Shown one piece after another: positions 42,311 through 58,439 of a stretch of DNA of 64,000 nt. The stretch is from contig CM064670.1 in assembly GCA_032717465.1 (NCBI GenBank), forward strand, positions 13,154,928 through 13,218,927. The letters run 5' to 3'. The position numbers were made by a program, and so were the translations under genes. Position 1 is the stretch's first letter, and the number at the start of each line of letters is the position of its first letter. The notes under the pieces were generated by a model. The model worked only from the letters and a program-made list of their open reading frames with translations, was not told the origin of the DNA and did no database searches. The DNA comes from Coenobita brevimanus (lineage: Eukaryota; Arthropoda; Malacostraca; Decapoda; Coenobitidae).

Positions 42311-43360
42311 TCCATCAACGAAATAATGAGCCGGAAAACTCTAGCATTCAGTTGCAGTTAGAACCAGATAATTTATTCGGCTAAGGAGGCTGAATGTTAA
42401 TATTGGTACCATTAACCCTCTCATGATTAATACAGCTTCAATGATCCATTCAAATTAACACTAGACGATATTATTCAACTAAGAGTGAACGTGGGAGGTT
42501 GAGTGTTATTGCTGGTATAATTATATACAACAGAAATTTACTCAGGTTTGACGCAGAGTGATGACAACAAAGTGAATGAGTGTCTGAAAAGGACAGTTAG
42601 TAATAAGTTGGGGAGCAGTTATAATTCCAAGCCTTTCTATTCAACGATTCTCAATATTAATATTATCTTACAATTCATTTTTTCCGATAAAGACACACTC
42701 GAATGAGTCAAGCTATACACTTTTTACTCTATACTGGCCTAAAACTAGATATCTCCCTCTTGAATGCTGAGTTGTCATTGTCGTAACAGATTAACACTAG
42801 AATATGATGCTAGTCACAAAGAAATGCTATGGAAAGGATGTTGAGTCTTAGCAATGTCTTTTTCCTCCAATGACTCACGTGAAATAAGCAGCAAAAGGGC
42901 GAACACCTAGGGTCAAATTAATATGAAGAGTATGATTATTGACAAGAAACAGCAACAGTCGCCACGAATTCATAGTACTGTCATAATAAAAAAAGTAATA
43001 CAGAAAGTACAGTATTATAGTGTTTATCATCAACTTCGCTTACTATTAAAATATCCAAAAACCGTAAAATAGAAAGCATTATAGTGTCTGTCACCGCCTC
43101 GACTCTATCAAAATATCCAAACACAGAAATGTAGAAAATATAGTTTATCACCGCCGCCATAACTCATCCAAAAACAGTACAGTAACAGAGAAAGTAGTAT
43201 AGCATTTCTCACAGACGTGATTCACTGTCTCGATATCTACCATCTACCAGGCAGTAATATGAGAGGAGTATAGCGTTTACAAGTGCTCGTGGGCCCATCG
43301 GGCCCGAGTAGACTCGATTTCTAAAAGTCCCGGTACCGAATGAACTGTTTTCCGAACCAA
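42311..43360. repeat. Non-coding; degenerate ~70-85-bp repeats at 42990-43270
   Basis: 42990-43270 contains four or so weak copies of a unit with ACAGTA(T/A)TATAGTGTTTATC, CACCGCC and AAAATATCCAAAAAC. Upstream (42360-42550) two loosely related stretches share GGAGG(C/T)TGA(A/G)TGTTA and GGTA. No coding signal. Confidence 0.45.
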
Positions 43361-43362
43361 AC

Positions 43363-43716
43363 TTTGATCGCTCTGAATTCTAATAAAAAATCATCAATTG
43401 AGATGGGACCAAGTTTATTGACATCAGGGAATTTCTGCGATTTTCATGCCAATTTTGGTGCACCAGGACGCCTCCATACCAAAGAAAGGCGCCCTCACCT
43501 CGCTTCGAGAATGGAACCCTAGTTGTCCGAACGCAAGTCCGAGATATTAACCACTCGGCCACGGCAACCGACCGGGCGCCGGGAGCGGCGTTTATTGGTA
43601 AAAATTTGATCGCTCATTAAATATAGTAAAAGTTATTCAATCGTGAAGGGACCAAGTTTTTTCACATCAGCGAATTTTTTGTGATTTTTGTGCCAGTTCT
43701 GGTGTGATTTGAATGT
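43363..43716. repeat. Direct ~100-bp repeats flanking a tRNA-like SINE
   Basis: Left copy 43363-43466 and right copy 43605-43712 share TTTGATCGCTC, GGGACCAAGTTT, GACATCAG(G/C)GAATTT and GTGATTTT(T/C)(G/A)TGCCA-type segments in order. Between them sits the SINE at 43466-43600. Confidence 0.65.
43466..43600 (-). repeat. tRNA-derived SINE (Leu/Ser-like head)
   Basis: Minus strand from about 43571: GGTTGCCGTGGCCGAGTGG (perfect A box TGGCCGAGTGG), then GGACTTGCGTTCGGAC, and a degenerate B box GGTTCCATTCTC about 45 nt later. Class II-like D arm; the anticodon loop is not well formed and the acceptor does not close, so it is not a functional tRNA. Followed by GGGCGCCTTTCTTTGG. Confidence 0.6.
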
Positions 43717-44362
43717 GTACAGTAGTTTCGGCTGCCCAAAATACACACACACACACACACACACACACACGGTTACTGCTACAGTATATTAGATCACCCT
43801 CATGACTCCCTCGGGAACCCATTCTTTCTGCTTCGAATCACCCGAATCACGAAAGCGCCCCAGTCACCCACCAGCCACTGACAGATGAGGGCGTGGAGTG
43901 ACGACGAGTTAAACTTGGAATTCAGTTGCGTTAATTACGTTTAATTGAGAGAATCGTCTTGATCTCACGGTGCGTACCTGAAAAAAAAAAAAAAAAAAAA
44001 AGACTGGTATCTATAATGACAAGCCAGCACCATCTAGTTACACGTTTATTTCCAAGCCAGCCTCACCTATTTACACGTTTATTCCCTTTGTTTCCAATCT
44101 GAGAAAAGAATAAACAAGAACACTTTACGGCGCCTCCCTCATCTCATTTCATCTTGTTGCAGGTGAGACGTAAACAATGAAGAGCAGCCTATTTTATTCA
44201 TGTTCAGTTTGGTAAATGCTAAGTTTTGGGTATGATAAAGAAAAAAAAAAGTCATTTTTCGACACTGGCCTAGTTTAGGGGTGGTTTTCTCAATGTATTT
44301 TTGTCGCAAATGGTTTGTTTAGTACTTAGTAATTCCCACGTACATTTTTGGATCCAGAGCAG

Positions 44363-44367
<5 letters not shown>
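43717..44367. other. No gene; (AC)n and poly(A) tracts
   Basis: (AC)n at 43743-43770 and A20 at 43981-44000. The rest has no recognisable gene or repeat. Confidence 0.5.

Positions 44368-44419
<52 letters not shown>
44368..44419. repeat. (TA)n block 1
   Basis: About 26 TA units ending at TTGCCAGACGCC, the 3' end of a minus-strand RTE fragment. Confidence 0.9.
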
Positions 44420-46178
<1,759 letters not shown>

Positions 46179-46184
46179 TTAATT

Positions 46185-46202
46185 TGGCGACCTCTTATCA
46201 GG
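46185..46202 (+). promoter_or_regulatory. Primer-binding site of G2
   Basis: TGGCGACCTCTTATCAGG six bases after the LTR. Its first ten bases equal the G1 PBS, implying the same tRNA primer (3' end GAGGTCGCCA). Confidence 0.75.
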
Positions 46203-46257
46203 ATATTCAGGATATTATCCTAAGGATATTGCTTGATATTTTGTGACTGATTTATTC

Positions 46258-46911
46258 ATGATGTCTACTATTACTACTCTTGATGAAGCCAAAGATTTTT
46301 TGTTAAATGTGCAAACAGTGTGTGATGTAGAAAACAGAACAAAGAATGAACTTAAGCTTGTTACTCAACAATTGGGAATTGCTGTTCACTCTTATCATTC
46401 TAAAGATCAAATTGCTGGCATGATTAATAAAAGCTTGTTTAATGTAACTCCTCCAGATGAGCAAACGCAGATTGAAATAGCCAAGTTTCAGCTAGCCCTG
46501 CAGGAGGCTCGTGCTAAGGAGGCTGAGTTTCAGGCTCGTGCTAAGGAGGCTGAGTTTCAGGCACGTGCTAAGGAGGGTGAGTCTCAGGCTCGTATTCAGG
46601 AGGCACAGGCACAGGCTCAACCACAAATTGAACTTGCTAGGATTCAGGCAGACCATGAGTATCGCATGAAACAAGGTGGAACTGGATCATCTAGCTCTGA
46701 TGATTTTGATGTGGCTAAAAATGTTAAACTTGTCCCTCCTTTTAATGGATCTGATTTAACAAAGTATTTTCAGTTGTTTGAGAGGGTAGCTACAGGTTTT
46801 GATTGGCCCAAAAAGTATTGGCCAGTACTCCTTCAAACTGTTCTCACCGGTAAAGCTCAAGTAACTTATGCATCAATGCCTCAGGATCAATCTGATGAAT
46901 TTATGATGTAG
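46258..46911 (+). pseudogene. G2 Gag, N-terminal part (SCAN-like)
   Basis: The start is taken as the ATG at 46258 (an upstream GTG extends the open frame by five codons). Residues 1-75: helical N-terminus. Residues 85-130: tandem ARAKEAEFQ-type coiled-coil heptads (three copies). From about residue 155: KNVKLVPPFNGSDLTKYFQL, then RVATGFDWPKKYWPVLLQTV and LTGKAQVTYASM, the SCAN-like capsid start common in Gypsy gags. A stop at 46909 breaks it; the capsid continues in another frame (KSLILKAYELC near 46915). A C-x2-C-x4-H-x4-C-like knuckle is recoverable near 47380-47420. Confidence 0.8.
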
Positions 46912-47565
46912 TTAAGAGCTTGATTCTTAAGGCCTATGAGCTTTGTTCCTGAAGCCTATAGAGGTAAAAATTTAGGACAACTTTTATAAGCATGATAAGC
47001 TAATCTCATGTTGAGTATGCAAAAATCAAAGAAGATCTGTTAAGAGCAGTGGTTAAATTCTAAGAATGTAAATTCACTGATTTTGATAAATTTAAGCCGA
47101 TGATTTTGCTGGAGGACTTCAAAAGGTGGTATTGAAATAAAGATGTAAGCCTATATCTTGATGAGAAAAAGAATAGATAAATTTGTCTGATGCCGCAGTT
47201 TTAGCTTGATGAAGGTATGTTCTCACTCACAAGAGATATTCCTATAGAAAAAGGGAAAGCTTGAGAGTAAAGTGCGTTGCCTCTACTCAGAGTACAGAGT
47301 AACAGGAAAGAGAATAAGAAGATGATGTTTCTCAGGAAGTAAAAATACCAGCTCCACCTCTAGATTTCAGAAAAGTAAATGTACTTATTGTAGTAAGCTT
47401 GGTCATACTTCACGGAGAAATGTTTCTAGGGAGACAGCGTGATGTGAATGCAAAAAGGGGTCTTTAAATATTCAGTCAATTGGTCTAGTGTCCACCCTTG
47501 AGAGTTCCCAGAATTCTTTAACCGAGTTAACTGAACCTGCTTTGAGGGGGGTAAATTAAATTCTC

Positions 47566-47802
47566 ATGATGAAGCTCCTGCTTTTGAGTGATAACGTGGG
47601 TGACACTCTCAAGAGTTCATGTGCCTTTAATTTCCTGTCTGATGGTTTTCCATTGTCGGTCCTCTGGACAGTAATGACAGGAAATCAGATTAAAATATAT
47701 CGTGATACAGGTGCTTGCCAATCCCTTATGCTGACCAGTGTTCTAGGCTCTAATGTTAATTCCTCTGATGAAACTGTAATCTTACAAGGTGTAAGGGAAT
47801 AA
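47566..47802 (+). pseudogene. G2 aspartic protease region
   Basis: Contains IKIYRDTGACQSLML (catalytic D-T-G, residues around position 45-50 of the open stretch), followed by SSDETVILQGVRE. The protease would cleave Gag-Pol. The catalytic triplet is intact although the surrounding pol is broken. Confidence 0.75.
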
Positions 47803-48075
47803 TTACTTCTCTGTCATCCTCTGTGCAAGAAGTGAATTTAGGGTCTGGTTTTGTTCAATGATTTACGTTATGGTTGGGTTGGTTGAGGACACTCCCAATG
47901 TCAGGTGTAACTTTCTTACTTGGAAATGATATTGGTGGAAGTCAATTGTGTCCAGCTCCTCAGTTGTCTAGGTGAACCAGTGAGCTGCGACCCAGGATTG
48001 TGATGTCCCTGATGTGTTCTCTGCATGTGCAGGTCACTAGGGCTAAGTCTAAAGTTACTGGTGACTTAGAGGATA

Positions 48076-49450
48076 ATGATGATGATGATGTTATCCCTAG
48101 CTGACACTTTTCTTGCTAATTTGGACCACTCACCAGATGAGGCAGTACCCCATAGTGTTGATAATTTGTCTCGTCAAGAGTTGGTTGAGTTGCAGGTTGC
48201 TGACCCTGAGTTGAAAGGTTTAGCTAACTCTGCTTGTGCAGTGAGCAGAAGAGTCAGCTGTAGGTTCTTCACTTGTTATTATATAAAGTCAGGAGAACTT
48301 ATGAGGGAAGTGGGAGACCCTCAACAGCATCAGCCCGACAGTGAATGGGAGGTTGTACATCAAGTTGTCATCCCTCGTGTTTGTAGGCAGGATATCATTA
48401 GAGTGGCTCATGATTCCAGTTTTGGCAGGACACCCTTGGAGTGAGGAAGATCTGTGGCACGCATTTTGAAACACTTCTACTGGCCAGGTATCTTTCCTCA
48501 GAGATGTTTCCTGGTATTGTAAGTCTTGTCACACCTGTCAAGTTTGTGGGGAAGTGTAATCAGACCGAAAAGGTTGCACACTCTAGTTCCCATTCCTCCT
48601 TTTGAGGTGCCATTCACCCGTGTGTTTGGTGGACATATTGTGGGCCCTCTTCCTAAGAACTTCTTCAGGATTTTCTTATGTGTTGACCCTGATTGATATG
48701 GCTACTCGTTATCCTGAAGCCATTCCCACCTTAGAAATATCTCAGCAAAAGAACGTGGTTAAGGAAATGCTAGGGTCCTTCACCAAGTTTGGTCTGCTGC
48801 CAAGGAGGTACAGTCAGACAGTGGGAAGTAATTTACATGTCAAATGTTTTCAAGCAGTCTCTTGAAAGAGTTGAGGCATCACCCAGATCATTATTCGTCC
48901 TTCAGCTTACCATCCCACAGACCCAAGGAGGCGTTTGGAGAGATATCATCTAAACATCTCAAATCGATGCTCAGGAAATACTGTTTGGGAACATCAGAAG
49001 GACTGGGATAAAAGGTCTTCCCTTCGTTGTATTTGCCACAAGAGAATCTCCAAATGAATCGCTGGGCTTCTTACTCTTTTGAACTACTGTTTGGCCATGA
49101 AGTAAGAGGACCCCTTAAGCTACTCAAGGAATGCTGGCTGTCGGAGGAAGATGACGTCAATCTGCTGGAGTATGTGATGAAGTTCAAAGAACGGCTTTGT
49201 TCCTCTGCTTTACAGCTGGCGAGAGAGAATTTGAGGAGCTGCTCAGGAGAAGATGAAGAACTTGAAGTTATGATAAGAAGTCCAGGTTAGCGCCACTTTC
49301 AGCCAGGAGATCAGGTTTTGATTCTGCTTACTAAAGTGCATGGGCAACCTCTTCAAGCTTTCAAGTTTAGTGGTCCTTATTCTCGTGGAAGAAGAAACTC
49401 AAGTGATCTCAAATCTATGTCACTCACCACAGCAGATCATAGAAAAGAAC
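48076..49450 (+). pseudogene. G2 integrase
   Basis: Assembled from several frames. Pre-integrase: NLSRQELVELQVADPELKGL and WEVVHQVVIPRVCRQDIIRV. HHCC finger: GRTP then FYWPGIF and CHTCQVC (near 48527-48550). Catalytic core: HIVGPLPK-like, SYVLTLIDMATRYPEAIPTL (first Asp near 48695), then a KFGLP/SD region near 48800. C-terminal: SFELLFGHEVRGPLKLLKEC, LLEYVMKFKERLCSSAL and FSGPYS near 49370. It inserts element cDNA into the genome. At least five frameshifts. Its place upstream of RT is the unusual feature. Confidence 0.8.
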
Positions 49451-49739
49451 CAAGCAACTTTGTCACATCCAACATGCTGAAAGATTGATATCACAGGCGG
49501 GATTTGAAAATAACCCAGTCTGCACTGTAGCTGTTCCACCCGAGTCTGCAAGTGAAGTTCTCCCATGCAGTATGAGCCTGAGTTGATAGTTTGGGGAAGA
49601 ATCCTGATATCATGAATGATCTCCAGACTAAGCTTTCTCATCTAGCTCCCGAGAGAAAGGCAGGAGTTTTCTTGGTGACATTACTGCAGGAGTACCCGCA
49701 AGTGTTCCTGTGACACTCCAGGAAGAAAACCACCGTGGT

Positions 49740-50600
49740 TAGATGCATGATGTCGATGTTGAGAGACGCAAAGCCAATTAAACTGCCTCCTTACCGTGTA
49801 GAACCCAGTGAAATTTCCTCTCATCCAGAAGGAGCTTGGCTACCTGTTAGACCATTGAAGATGATTGAGCCCTGTCAAAGCGAATGGAGTTCTCCTGTCA
49901 CTCTAGATCCCTAAGCCAGAGTGGGCTCACAGCCAAGCTTTTTGCATCGACTACAGACGTGTTGCAGCATCAGATAACCAAAACTAGACACTTACTGCCT
50001 CTCCTCTCGTGTGCAAGATTGCATAGACAAGATCGGAAAGGCTAGGTACATAAGTACAGTTTGATTTGTTAAAGGGATACTGGCAAGTACCTATGAGCTG
50101 AACGTGCTAGGGAGATCTCATGTTTTGTAACACTAGGAAAGAACTTTTGCATGTTTCTGTAATGCCATATGGTATGAAGAATGCACCAGCCACTTTTCAG
50201 AAGCTCATGAATGTTGTAACAGAGGTTTTGGCAGGGTGTAAAGGTATGATTTATATTGATGATGTATTAATCTTCAGGTGACAACTGGAAAAAGGAAGTC
50301 ACCTATGCCATGTCAATAAATTTCTTGAGCGTTTGGTTCTGAGGCTTAATCTTTGTAGCTAATTTTATCAAAAGTGTGAGTTTGGTCAATGCTAAAGTCT
50401 CCAGTACACTTGGGTATGTAATTGGTGATGGACACGTTGCACCACCAGGAGTCTAAGGTTCAGGTTATAAGTGATCTTCCCAGACCTAAAAGTAGGAAAA
50501 GAGCTACAAAAGATTTTTGGGAATGGTAGGTTATTTACAGATTTGTTCTTAACTTTTTCAATTCTTGTATCACTCACTTACAGACCTACTAGAAAAAGGG
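49740..50600 (+). pseudogene. G2 reverse transcriptase (Gypsy type)
   Basis: Read across frames: DAKPIKLPPYRVEP (49770-49810), MIEPCQSEWSSPVTL (49860-49905), FCIDYRRVNA-like (49940), YWQVP (about 50080), LHVSVMPYGMKNAPATFQKL (50147-50205), MIYIDDVLIF (catalytic Y-I-D-D, about 50247-50275) and HLGYVIGDGHVAPPGV (about 50405-50455). These are standard Ty3/Gypsy RT boxes. Multiple single-base frameshifts. Confidence 0.85.
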
Positions 50601-51110
50601 AGTTATGAGCCCATTTGTCTGGACCGATAACTGTGTGAGATCCTCTTTCAGTAAACTTAAAGCTATCCTATTAAGTCAGCCAGTGAAAGTCACTACTCCC
50701 AAATTTTGCTAAGCCTCTTTAAGATGCTGTTGGCGCAAAGTGATACAGGAGCTTGGGGCTGTTTTGCTATAAGAGGATGATCAGGGTATTGAATACCCCT
50801 TTTATCTTATTACAGTAAGAAGTTCACTCCACCTCAAAAGAACTACCCAATTCTTGAGAAAGAGCTTCTTTGGCCTTGATTTTAAGGGTTTACAGCATTT
50901 TTCATTTTATTTGTGTTCTGGTTTTGACCCCATAGTCATTGTATACCAATCATAAACCCACTACTGAAATTCCTTAGTAAGTTTAAAGAATAAAAATTAG
51001 AGATTGACAAGATGGGAGTCTACTTCTTCAGGAGTACTTCATTAGGACATACAACATGTCAAGAGGAAAAGAAAATGTTATTGGCAGATTGCTTATCTAG
51101 ACTTTAGACA
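50601..51110 (+). pseudogene. G2 RNase H and tether
   Basis: Shows PFVWTDNCV, then FSKLKAILLSQPV (50640-50685), GAVLL-type box (50755), IEYPFYL (50790), LRKSFFGLDF (about 50860) and finally KENVIG...L (about 51065-51100), the segment that ends RNase H in Gypsy elements. It lies directly before the polypurine tract, confirming RNase H is the last pol domain here. Confidence 0.7.
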
Positions 51111-51162
51111 GAATTGTTTTTAGATAATAAGAAATTTCCTTTTGCTAAATTTCTTTTTCTTT

Positions 51163-51171
51163 GTGGGGAGG
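51163..51171 (+). promoter_or_regulatory. Polypurine tract of G2
   Basis: GTGGGGAGG directly upstream of the 3' LTR, the plus-strand primer site, preceded by a T-rich stretch. Confidence 0.75.
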
Positions 51172-53700
<2,529 letters not shown>

Positions 53701-53719
53701 GTGCGGGCTGTGATGGGTG

Positions 53720-54900
53720 TTATTACGTTGTGGTGTCGGGTGGAAGGATTGAGGTGTAGGGCAAGGGGGACTGAAGAGGGCGGAAGAGAGATACCGAGGG
53801 TGAGTGAGATGTGGTCCAAGATATGTTGGTAAGTCGTACACTGTATATGTGTCCTAGAGTATGATTCTGCAAGGTCTTTTCTGCATTTCTTCAAGCAGTT
53901 CTATCTGTGTGTTGGTGAGGGAGCATGAAAGTGTGTGGACCCAACTTGTCGCCCTGTGGTACACCACAGGAGAGGAGAGGAAGGGTTGAAGCAGTCCCCA
54001 CTAAATCTTACAGTTGTCGACTCCCTGAAAGGAAGGTGTCGACCACATGATCAGGTTTTTTCGTAGTCCCAGCTCTACCGCCTTGTTTATGATTAAGTTG
54101 TGGTTGACCAGGTCAAATCCTTTGGTTAGGTTCACAAATGGTAGTGCCACAGAATGTTTTACGTTGCTCCAGTCTTCAGCAAATTATTGTTTGAGTGATG
54201 CCATTAATTATGGAAGTGAAAGGTGTAGCTAGCTCGGGTGCAAATTCCTTTTACAGATTTGATTGGCAAGTCTATGGGCAGTGGTGGTCCGTCTGCTTAT
54301 AGAGAAATTTAAGGCGTCTGGTAACTTGATACTCCTCCATCGAGTCGGGGGAGAAGGGGGAGGTAGGAAACTATAGGTAGTTTGGGTCAACTTTGGCAAC
54401 CGTTGGTATTGTGCTTTAGAAAACGACTGTTAATTTTGTGCAGCTTCTTCACTGATGAATTGATCAGCACAGGTGAAGGAGGAAAGTTTCTCTTTATCGT
54501 ACCTACTCAGCTACTTAACTTTGTTCATACCGCTCACCAGTGTTGGCTAGTTTGTGTTGAAAGCTTAGTGGGATAAAAGGCTTTTCTTGGCTGCTTCACC
54601 ATACTGTTTGCTTCGCAGTATTCTGTGAAGGTCCTGGTTGTTTTGGCTTTAGAGAACATAGTTTTTCTGATGCATGTCTTTTCATTCTATGAAGTAATCC
54701 AGGGAGCATCAGCCGGGTTACCAACTTAGTTGTCTTTTGAGGAAGCATTGATGAGAAGCACATATAATTGTGTGATGATATATCTCTTACACGTCAGTTC
54801 ACGACCACTACTGACTCTTATCACATCATACTAATCGTATTCTGTTATGCGCTATCCACAGTGTCTCTTTGAAGAATCAGTAAGAGGACGATAAACTTAT
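53720..54900 (-). mobile_element. Decayed non-LTR RT fragment N
   Basis: Minus strand, in order: linker/fingers (FNTNWPTLVSG-like near 54560; EEYQVTRRLKFL near 54345-54300; KEFAPELATPFTSIING near 54250-54195), palm motif A (KGFDLVNHNLIINKAVELGL across about 54125-54065) and motif B (CGVPQGDKLGP-like near 53965-53930; CGVPQG then frameshift). No motif C found. Every motif is separated by stops. Family within Jockey/CR1/L2-like RTs, not further resolved. Confidence 0.65.
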
Positions 54901-56700
54901 ATCTCACTTTGCCTCCTGTGTGAGTCTGTGGGCATTAACGCATCACATTCGCAGGCTCTTATCGATGGGTAGGAGGGGAGGAGGGATCTAGGTGGTAGCC
55001 ATGGTGGTCCCTTTGGTCGGTAAGTATGATACTAGGTATGCTTTCACCATGTGTGGGGAAATCAACATTATAAGTAGTAGTAATAGAGCATTCTGGCCGA
55101 ACAGCTTCGTCTCTATGGCCCCGTGAGGGGCCGAGGAAGTTTGCAGTGGTTTGGCCCCCCTATTCAATCTCCTCCTCCTCTGCTTCGACAGGTTCTGGGG
55201 GATAGACCCAAGGCGAAGACGCCACCGCTCCAGGCCCAGGAATGTAAGTTAAATTCTGACATTTGTTTCTGAAGGAATTTGGTATCCAGTTTCATGAAGG
55301 TCTCCACATCATTACTAGATTTTACACTGATGTCTTGTCCTGAGTGTATTTAACACGTCCACATCATGTATGGCGACGCACAGTGATTATGATGGAGGCT
55401 GAGGCAGAGATGAAAAGATGTGGTGCGACTATTAGCCACAGTACCTCCGCCCCTCAGGTACCAGAACCCAGAGCTGTGTTGGGCCCTCAGTTTCCTCAAT
55501 GGCAAATCAGTGGTTTCCGTCCTCCACGTTCTGTTGTCCGCAGATGGTGAAAGAGTAGAGTGAGTCCCCTAATGGTGCAGATCTGAGGTGTAATTTGCGA
55601 GGCTACTGTTATTGCACTCTTTAAGCTAATAACAAACTTGGCAGTCCAGTGACAGTCACAGAATCAGCGTTGGCAGGTCATTCCACATTTTTGGAACTTC
55701 AAAGTGTTAGTAGGTTTGTCATATCATTGACTATATTTCACTTTTTTTCTTGTTACCATTGTTTTTGACAACTGTTGTTTTGCTGTTTTCTCGGGCCTTG
55801 AGCATGAAAGATGTTCAGTGATTTTAATGTTTCACAGTCGCTGGCATCAGGCAACTCTGCTTCTTTTTTTTTTTTTTCTTGTTTTTAAAATTATTTGAGT
55901 ATCCTTATCTGTAATAATAATCAATATATTATATGACGATTGTGCACAAAAATGAGCGATACAAAATTTATGCTATCAAGTATAAAATTAGCATGCCCAG
56001 AAAAACTTTACAGCGTTCGTATGTCGAGAAAAATAGCAATTTTGGAAGCAAGAAATGCTCGAAAATGTCACGTGTGACCACGGCTATAAGGGTCATGATC
56101 CACTTGGTGAGGGCGGCATCAGAGCAGGTAGGAGTCAATCTCAGTGTAAGTGTCGGCAACACACAGTGGTCAGGTTCAGTCAGGTGAGATGAGGTGAAGG
56201 CGGGAGACAGGGAAGGTAGGGAGATGGCGATTAGTTCTGCAGGTGAGCCTGAATGTTTGTTTTTTCCTTCACTCACTTTCCCTTTCCACACTTCTTTGCC
56301 TCATTAATGTCCTTTCTTTTCCCTTTCTTTCCTCCCTCCCTTCCTCTACCTCCTGTCTTTTCTTTTTCTTACCTCTTTCCTCATGTCTCATTAGACACTG
56401 AGATTTTACACTTGAGTGAGACTTGAGCTAGGGGGAGAGTAGCGAGTAGGCAGGTATGGGTAAAGGGGGAGAGGGAAGGAAAAGGGAGAAGTTATCAGTG
56501 GCTGAGTGCGTGTGCCTGTACACTTTGGGGGACTGCAAGGGGGGAGGACATGTCCTCTTCCCCCCCCCCACCACCCAGCATCCGCCCCGTAGAAAAAATA
56601 CCTAAAAGCGTTCCAGCACAGATAAACAATACATTGGCCTGTTCATAATAGCATCTCCCATCGACACTCTGCTATGTACACAAGTTCTTGAACACGTAAC
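54901..56700. other. No gene recognised
   Basis: Short frames only. Features seen: T run at 55865-55880, C8 run near 56562-56570 and G-rich stretches at 56430-56550. Nothing assignable. Confidence 0.45.
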
Positions 56701-56702
56701 AG

Positions 56703-56887
<185 letters not shown>

Positions 56888-57012
56888 TCAACACGCACAT
56901 GCCAGACACATACAGGCACTCTCTTTAAATTACAAACCCCTCCTCCCACCCCCTTCATACACCACTTCTAATTCTTCCCCTCACTCCTCCCGCATTGTTT
57001 GTCTGCTTTCTG

Positions 57013-57026
57013 TCTCTCTGTCTGTC

Positions 57027-57057
<31 letters not shown>

Positions 57058-57095
57058 ACCTGTCTGTCTATCTCTCTCTCTCTCTCTCTCTCTCG
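57013..57095. repeat. (TCTG)n then (TC)n
   Basis: TCTGTCTG tetranucleotide repeat passing into a perfect TC run at about 57070-57094. Confidence 0.9.
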
Positions 57096-57304
57096 TGTCT
57101 TGGTGATTATATGAACTCTCATTCTCATGTGACTCTTTCTCAGCTGAACTACAATCTGGGTGTTCGTGGCAATAGAATACAAGAGTTGCCCCGATCATAA
57201 GTGAGTTGAGAACCTTACTAAATATGCTCTTTGTTGCTACGTAGGCTCCTTTGCCGGGGATAGTCTAAACAAGATAATACACAAAGCACTTAATTGTGAC
57301 ATTG

Positions 57305-57760
57305 AGCTTGACCTTGCACCACCCTCACACCCACACCCACATCAGCCTCATTATATACACACAACCATCCACTTAACCACATCCCACTCATCCACCCAAC
57401 CAACCCACCCACCCATACTGATCCCACTCATTCACCCACCCACACCCACGTCTACCACTCCACCCATCCATCCACCCACAACTACATTTATCCCACACTC
57501 CCACCCTCACCCACATATACAGCATCCCAGACACACACACACACCCAGCCATCCATATAAAACCATTACCCCTTCACACCATATTCAGTCCCATCCATTC
57601 AGCGACCAATATCCATTATCTGCCTCACCAGTGCTTCATCCCCCACCCCACACACGCCTCACCTATTCCCCCATTCCCCCGACACATCATTTGTCACCCT
57701 GCACTCTGACCCACTTACACCCAAGCACGTCTCTCTCCCCATCCCCTTACCCCCACACAT
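57305..57760. repeat. CCCA/CACCCA-rich strand-asymmetric tract
   Basis: About 450 bp almost devoid of G on the plus strand, with CCACCCA, ACCCAC and CATCCA motifs throughout. Not a regular tandem array; probably an old microsatellite/minisatellite. Confidence 0.7.
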
Positions 57761-58205
57761 GTACATCACCTTTCCCATATACTCGTACATAATGTATATC
57801 CCACAAATTCATTCTCTCACAATTACGTACACCAGCCCACACCTCCATCCCTTTAGTGTTGTAATGCTACTAGACATTTTTAGATACTATGAATCTTGGA
57901 ACGTTAATGTTACTGTAGCAATGCATATTAGGTCCACTACAGAGCCAGTTCTTCCCCTCAAATGGATGAGTGATAGATAAAGGTATAGTTCTTTAATTAA
58001 CCTAACTTGGACCAGAGCTTTGTCATTTTGCGGCATATTTCACGTAGCTCAGTGGCAGAATAAAGTGCGGTTCTACATCCTTTTCGCAGCAATTTTTTTT
58101 TTTTTTTTTTTTTTTTTTCGAGACAAGCATTTTAATTCAGTGTTAATCTGTTGCTACAGTTCAGCATTCAAGATGGAGAGGTGACAGTTTTAGGCCAAGT
58201 TTGAG
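57761..58205. other. No gene recognised; T26-30 tract
   Basis: A T run at 58091-58118 is the only notable feature. Possibly a reverse poly(A) of a small insertion, but no matching head is recognised. Confidence 0.4.
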
Positions 58206-58439
58206 TAAAAAGTGTATACTGTAGGCTAACGGTCCCCATGCCGACAAAAGAAGGGAATGCGGAAATGGGGTTTCAAGAATACTCCCCCAGTATCCCTGCT
58301 TGTCGTGCGAGGCGACTAAAAGGGTTGGTGATGGGTTTGTGCCTCACCCAGTAAAAAGAACTAATCAAAAAAGCGAATAAAGCGCCTCGGACCCGGACAG
58401 ACCATACGTTGATGACTAAGGAACGGACAAAGGACATTC

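Larger units (their letters stand above)
46179..51171 (+). mobile_element. Gypsy-type element G2, internal region (integrase before RT)
   Basis: Order along the plus strand: gag (46258-47440), protease (about 47690-47780), integrase (about 48100-49450), reverse transcriptase (about 49740-50580), RNase H (about 50600-51110), polypurine tract, 3' LTR. Sequence families are Ty3/Gypsy throughout, but integrase precedes RT, as in the Gmr1 group. Heavily frameshifted. Confidence 0.85.

Noticed and set aside
54300..54320. AAGGCGTCTGGTAA resembling the RTE 3' motif
   Set aside because: It lies within the RT coding of element N, without a tail or flanking RTE similarity; chance match.
55344..55550. 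Small plus-strand frame with Pro-rich end
   Set aside because: 68 codons, no similarity recognised and no neighbouring gene signal.
58046..58085. tRNA-like A box (TAGCTCAGTGGCAGA) followed by GGTTCTACATCC
   Set aside because: A-to-B-box distance is only about 24 nt and no arms fold, so it is not tRNA or a convincing SINE head.
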